Positions 4,319 through 5,425 of a stretch of DNA of 5,425 nt are shown one piece after another. A program made the translations under genes and the position numbers. The notes beneath the pieces were generated by a model. That model was not told the DNA's origin. It saw only the letters and a list, made by a program, of their open reading frames with translations, and did not search any database. This DNA comes from Candidatus Woesearchaeota archaeon (GTDB taxonomy: Archaea; Nanobdellota; Nanobdellia; Woesearchaeales; WJKL01): contig JAHWIM010000036.1 in assembly GCA_019322535.1 (NCBI GenBank), positions 1 through 5,425 on the forward strand, written 5' to 3'. How positions within the stretch are numbered: position 1 is the stretch's first letter; each line of letters begins with the position of its first letter.

Positions 4319-5425
4319 AAGTAGACAGAAAAACAATTGAAGTAGATCCAAACAAAACACTACTTCTAAATCTAAGAGAAAAAGGATTTAATATACCTAC
4401 ATTATGCTATCAAGAAGGATTAAAACCAGAAGCAAGATGCAGATTGTGTGTTGTTGAAATAAAAGGAAAACTAATCACTTCCTGCTCAAATTATCCTAAA
4501 GAAGGAATGGAAATTCTAACAGAATCTAAAAAAGTAAAAAGAGCAAGAAAAATCAATGCAGAACTATTAATGCCAGAGCACATGGATAAATGTTTCAGAG
4601 AAAATAAATACCATGATTTATGTAAAATTCTTCAAGATCTTAGACTAAGAGAAGTAAGATTCCAGCCAACCAGAAAATATAAAGCAGATTTAGGAGCAGC
4701 AGTAATAAGAGATAATAACCTCTGCATAAACTGCGGAAGATGTGTTCAAGTCTGTGCAGATGTTCAAACAACTTGGGCAATTGATTTTGCAGCAAGAGCT
4801 CATCATGAGCATGTAACACCTTATTTTGAAAAAGATTTAACAGATATGTACTGCACAAAATGCGGACAATGTATTGCAGCATGCCCTGTAGGAGCAATAG
4901 ATGAAAGAGAACACCTACAGGAAGTTTTAAAAGTTCTTAAAGATAAGAAAAAACATGTTGTTGTTCAAACAGCTCCATCCATAAGGGCCTCTTTAGGAGA
5001 AGAATTTGATATGCCTCCAGGAACTTTAGTAAAAGGAAAAATGGTTGCAGCATTAAGAAGATGTGGTTTTGATAAAATCTTTGATACAAATCTAGGAGCA
5101 GATATGACTATAATGGAAGAAGCCTCAGAACTTCTTGAAAGAATAAAAAAAGGCGGAAAATTTCCAATGATAACAACTTGCTGTCCTGCTTGGATAAAAT
5201 TCATGGAGCATTTTTATCATGATTTAATTCCTAACATGTCAACATGTAAAAGCCCTCATGAAATGCTTGGAGTATTAACAAAAAGTTATTACTCAAAATT
5301 ATCAAAAATACCTGAAAAAGATATAATGGTTGTAAGTATAATGCCGTGCACAGCAAAGAAATTTGAATCAACAAGACCAGAACTAAACAGCGGTGTTGAT
5401 TATGTTCTTACAACAAGAGAAGCAG
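4309..5425 (+). CDS. hydA: [FeFe]-hydrogenase catalytic subunit HydA, N-terminal 372 residues (3' end outside window)
   Basis: Catalytic subunit that interconverts protons and H2 at the H-cluster. The frame is open to the right edge. Domains in order: a plant-type [2Fe-2S] domain (1-75) with C33, C44, C47 and C59; a degenerate His/Cys [4Fe-4S] region (83-115) with H91, C95 and C105 but E98 where a cysteine is expected; two [4Fe-4S] clusters with CINCGRCVQVC (139-149) and CTKCGQCIAAC (182-192); then the H-cluster domain from about 215. There TTCCPAW (289-295) supplies C291 (proton transfer) and C292 (ligand), and MPCTAKK (345-351) supplies C347 (ligand) and K350. Other proton-path candidates, by analogy with clostridial CpI, are E271 and E274 in TIMEEASEL and S311 in STCKSP. 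The last motif (GGCxxGGG type) lies beyond the window. The start overlaps the end of hydB (ATG at 4309, hydB stop at 4318) without a Shine-Dalgarno sequence, and the N-terminus matches the family. Together with HydB and HydC it fits the trimeric group A3 type. Confidence 0.97.
   Translation, partial: MQIKVDRKTIEVDPNKTLLLNLREKGFNIPTLCYQEGLKPEARCRLCVVEIKGKLITSCSNYPKEGMEILTESKKVKRARKINAELLMPEHMDKCFRENKYHDLCKILQDLRLREVRFQPTRKYKADLGAAVIRDNNLCINCGRCVQVCADVQTTWAIDFAARAHHEHVTPYFEKDLTDMYCTKCGQCIAACPVGAIDEREHLQEVLKVLKDKKKHVVVQTAPSIRASLGEEFDMPPGTLVKGKMVAALRRCGFDKIFDTNLGADMTIMEEASELLERIKKGGKFPMITTCCPAWIKFMEHFYHDLIPNMSTCKSPHEMLGVLTKSYYSKLSKIPEKDIMVVSIMPCTAKKFESTRPELNSGVDYVLTTREA

Noticed and set aside
4579..4623. 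Frameshift as the cause of the missing cysteine in HydA
   Set aside because: The frame is continuous and both flanks match the family without interruption; the change looks like substitution with a one-residue insertion.
1..5425. tRNA, rRNA, CRISPR array, insertion sequence or riboswitch
   Set aside because: The window is almost fully covered by protein genes; no regular repeat-spacer pattern, transposase or cloverleaf-like sequence was seen.
1..5425. Bacterial origin of the contig, suggested by the hydrogenase itself
   Set aside because: TATA-box promoters, GGTG-type ribosome sites and the VPEF anchor fit archaea better; I found no convincing bacterial -35/-10 pair. Not fully excluded without a marker gene.

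Overview
The window is AT-rich (about one third G+C by eye) and looks archaeal, most likely from a DPANN-type lineage such as Woesearchaeota or Pacearchaeota. The signs are TATA-box promoters about 45 bases upstream of start codons, GGTG/GAGG ribosome binding sites, an archaeal-style VPEF membrane-anchor motif in an exported protein, and small compact genes with little intergenic space. The lineage is an inference from these traits; no taxonomic marker is complete here.

Layout: (1) positions 1-548, plus strand: the 3' part of an RNA cytosine-5 methyltransferase of the NSUN/RsmB family, cut by the left edge. (2) positions 543-2618, minus strand: three envelope or membrane protein genes, read from 2618 leftwards. 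They are an exported protein with an internal VPEF-type anchor, a six-segment membrane protein, and a coiled-coil protein with one membrane segment. None can be named, and the last one converges on and overlaps the methyltransferase by 6 bases. (3) positions 2619-2792: a divergent promoter region. (4) positions 2793-5425, plus strand: a tightly packed operon for a three-subunit NAD(H)-linked [FeFe] hydrogenase, hydC-hydB-hydA. HydA runs off the right edge just before its last H-cluster motif.

The hydrogenase is the main content. HydC (NuoE-like, [2Fe-2S]) and HydB (NuoF-like, FMN, NAD(H) and [4Fe-4S]) should pass electrons between NADH and the HydA iron-sulfur relay, which ends at the H-cluster where protons and H2 interconvert. 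The likely role is disposal of fermentative reducing power as H2. The complex is unusual in three ways. HydB is pared down to the NuoF core, without the added ferredoxin domains of classical bifurcating HydB. HydB also has several extra cysteines in the segment before its N3-type cluster. In HydA the His/Cys-ligated [4Fe-4S] module normally found after the [2Fe-2S] domain is degenerate. Whether this enzyme bifurcates electrons (NADH plus reduced ferredoxin) or uses NADH alone cannot be decided from the window. No maturation genes (hydE, hydF, hydG) are present here.
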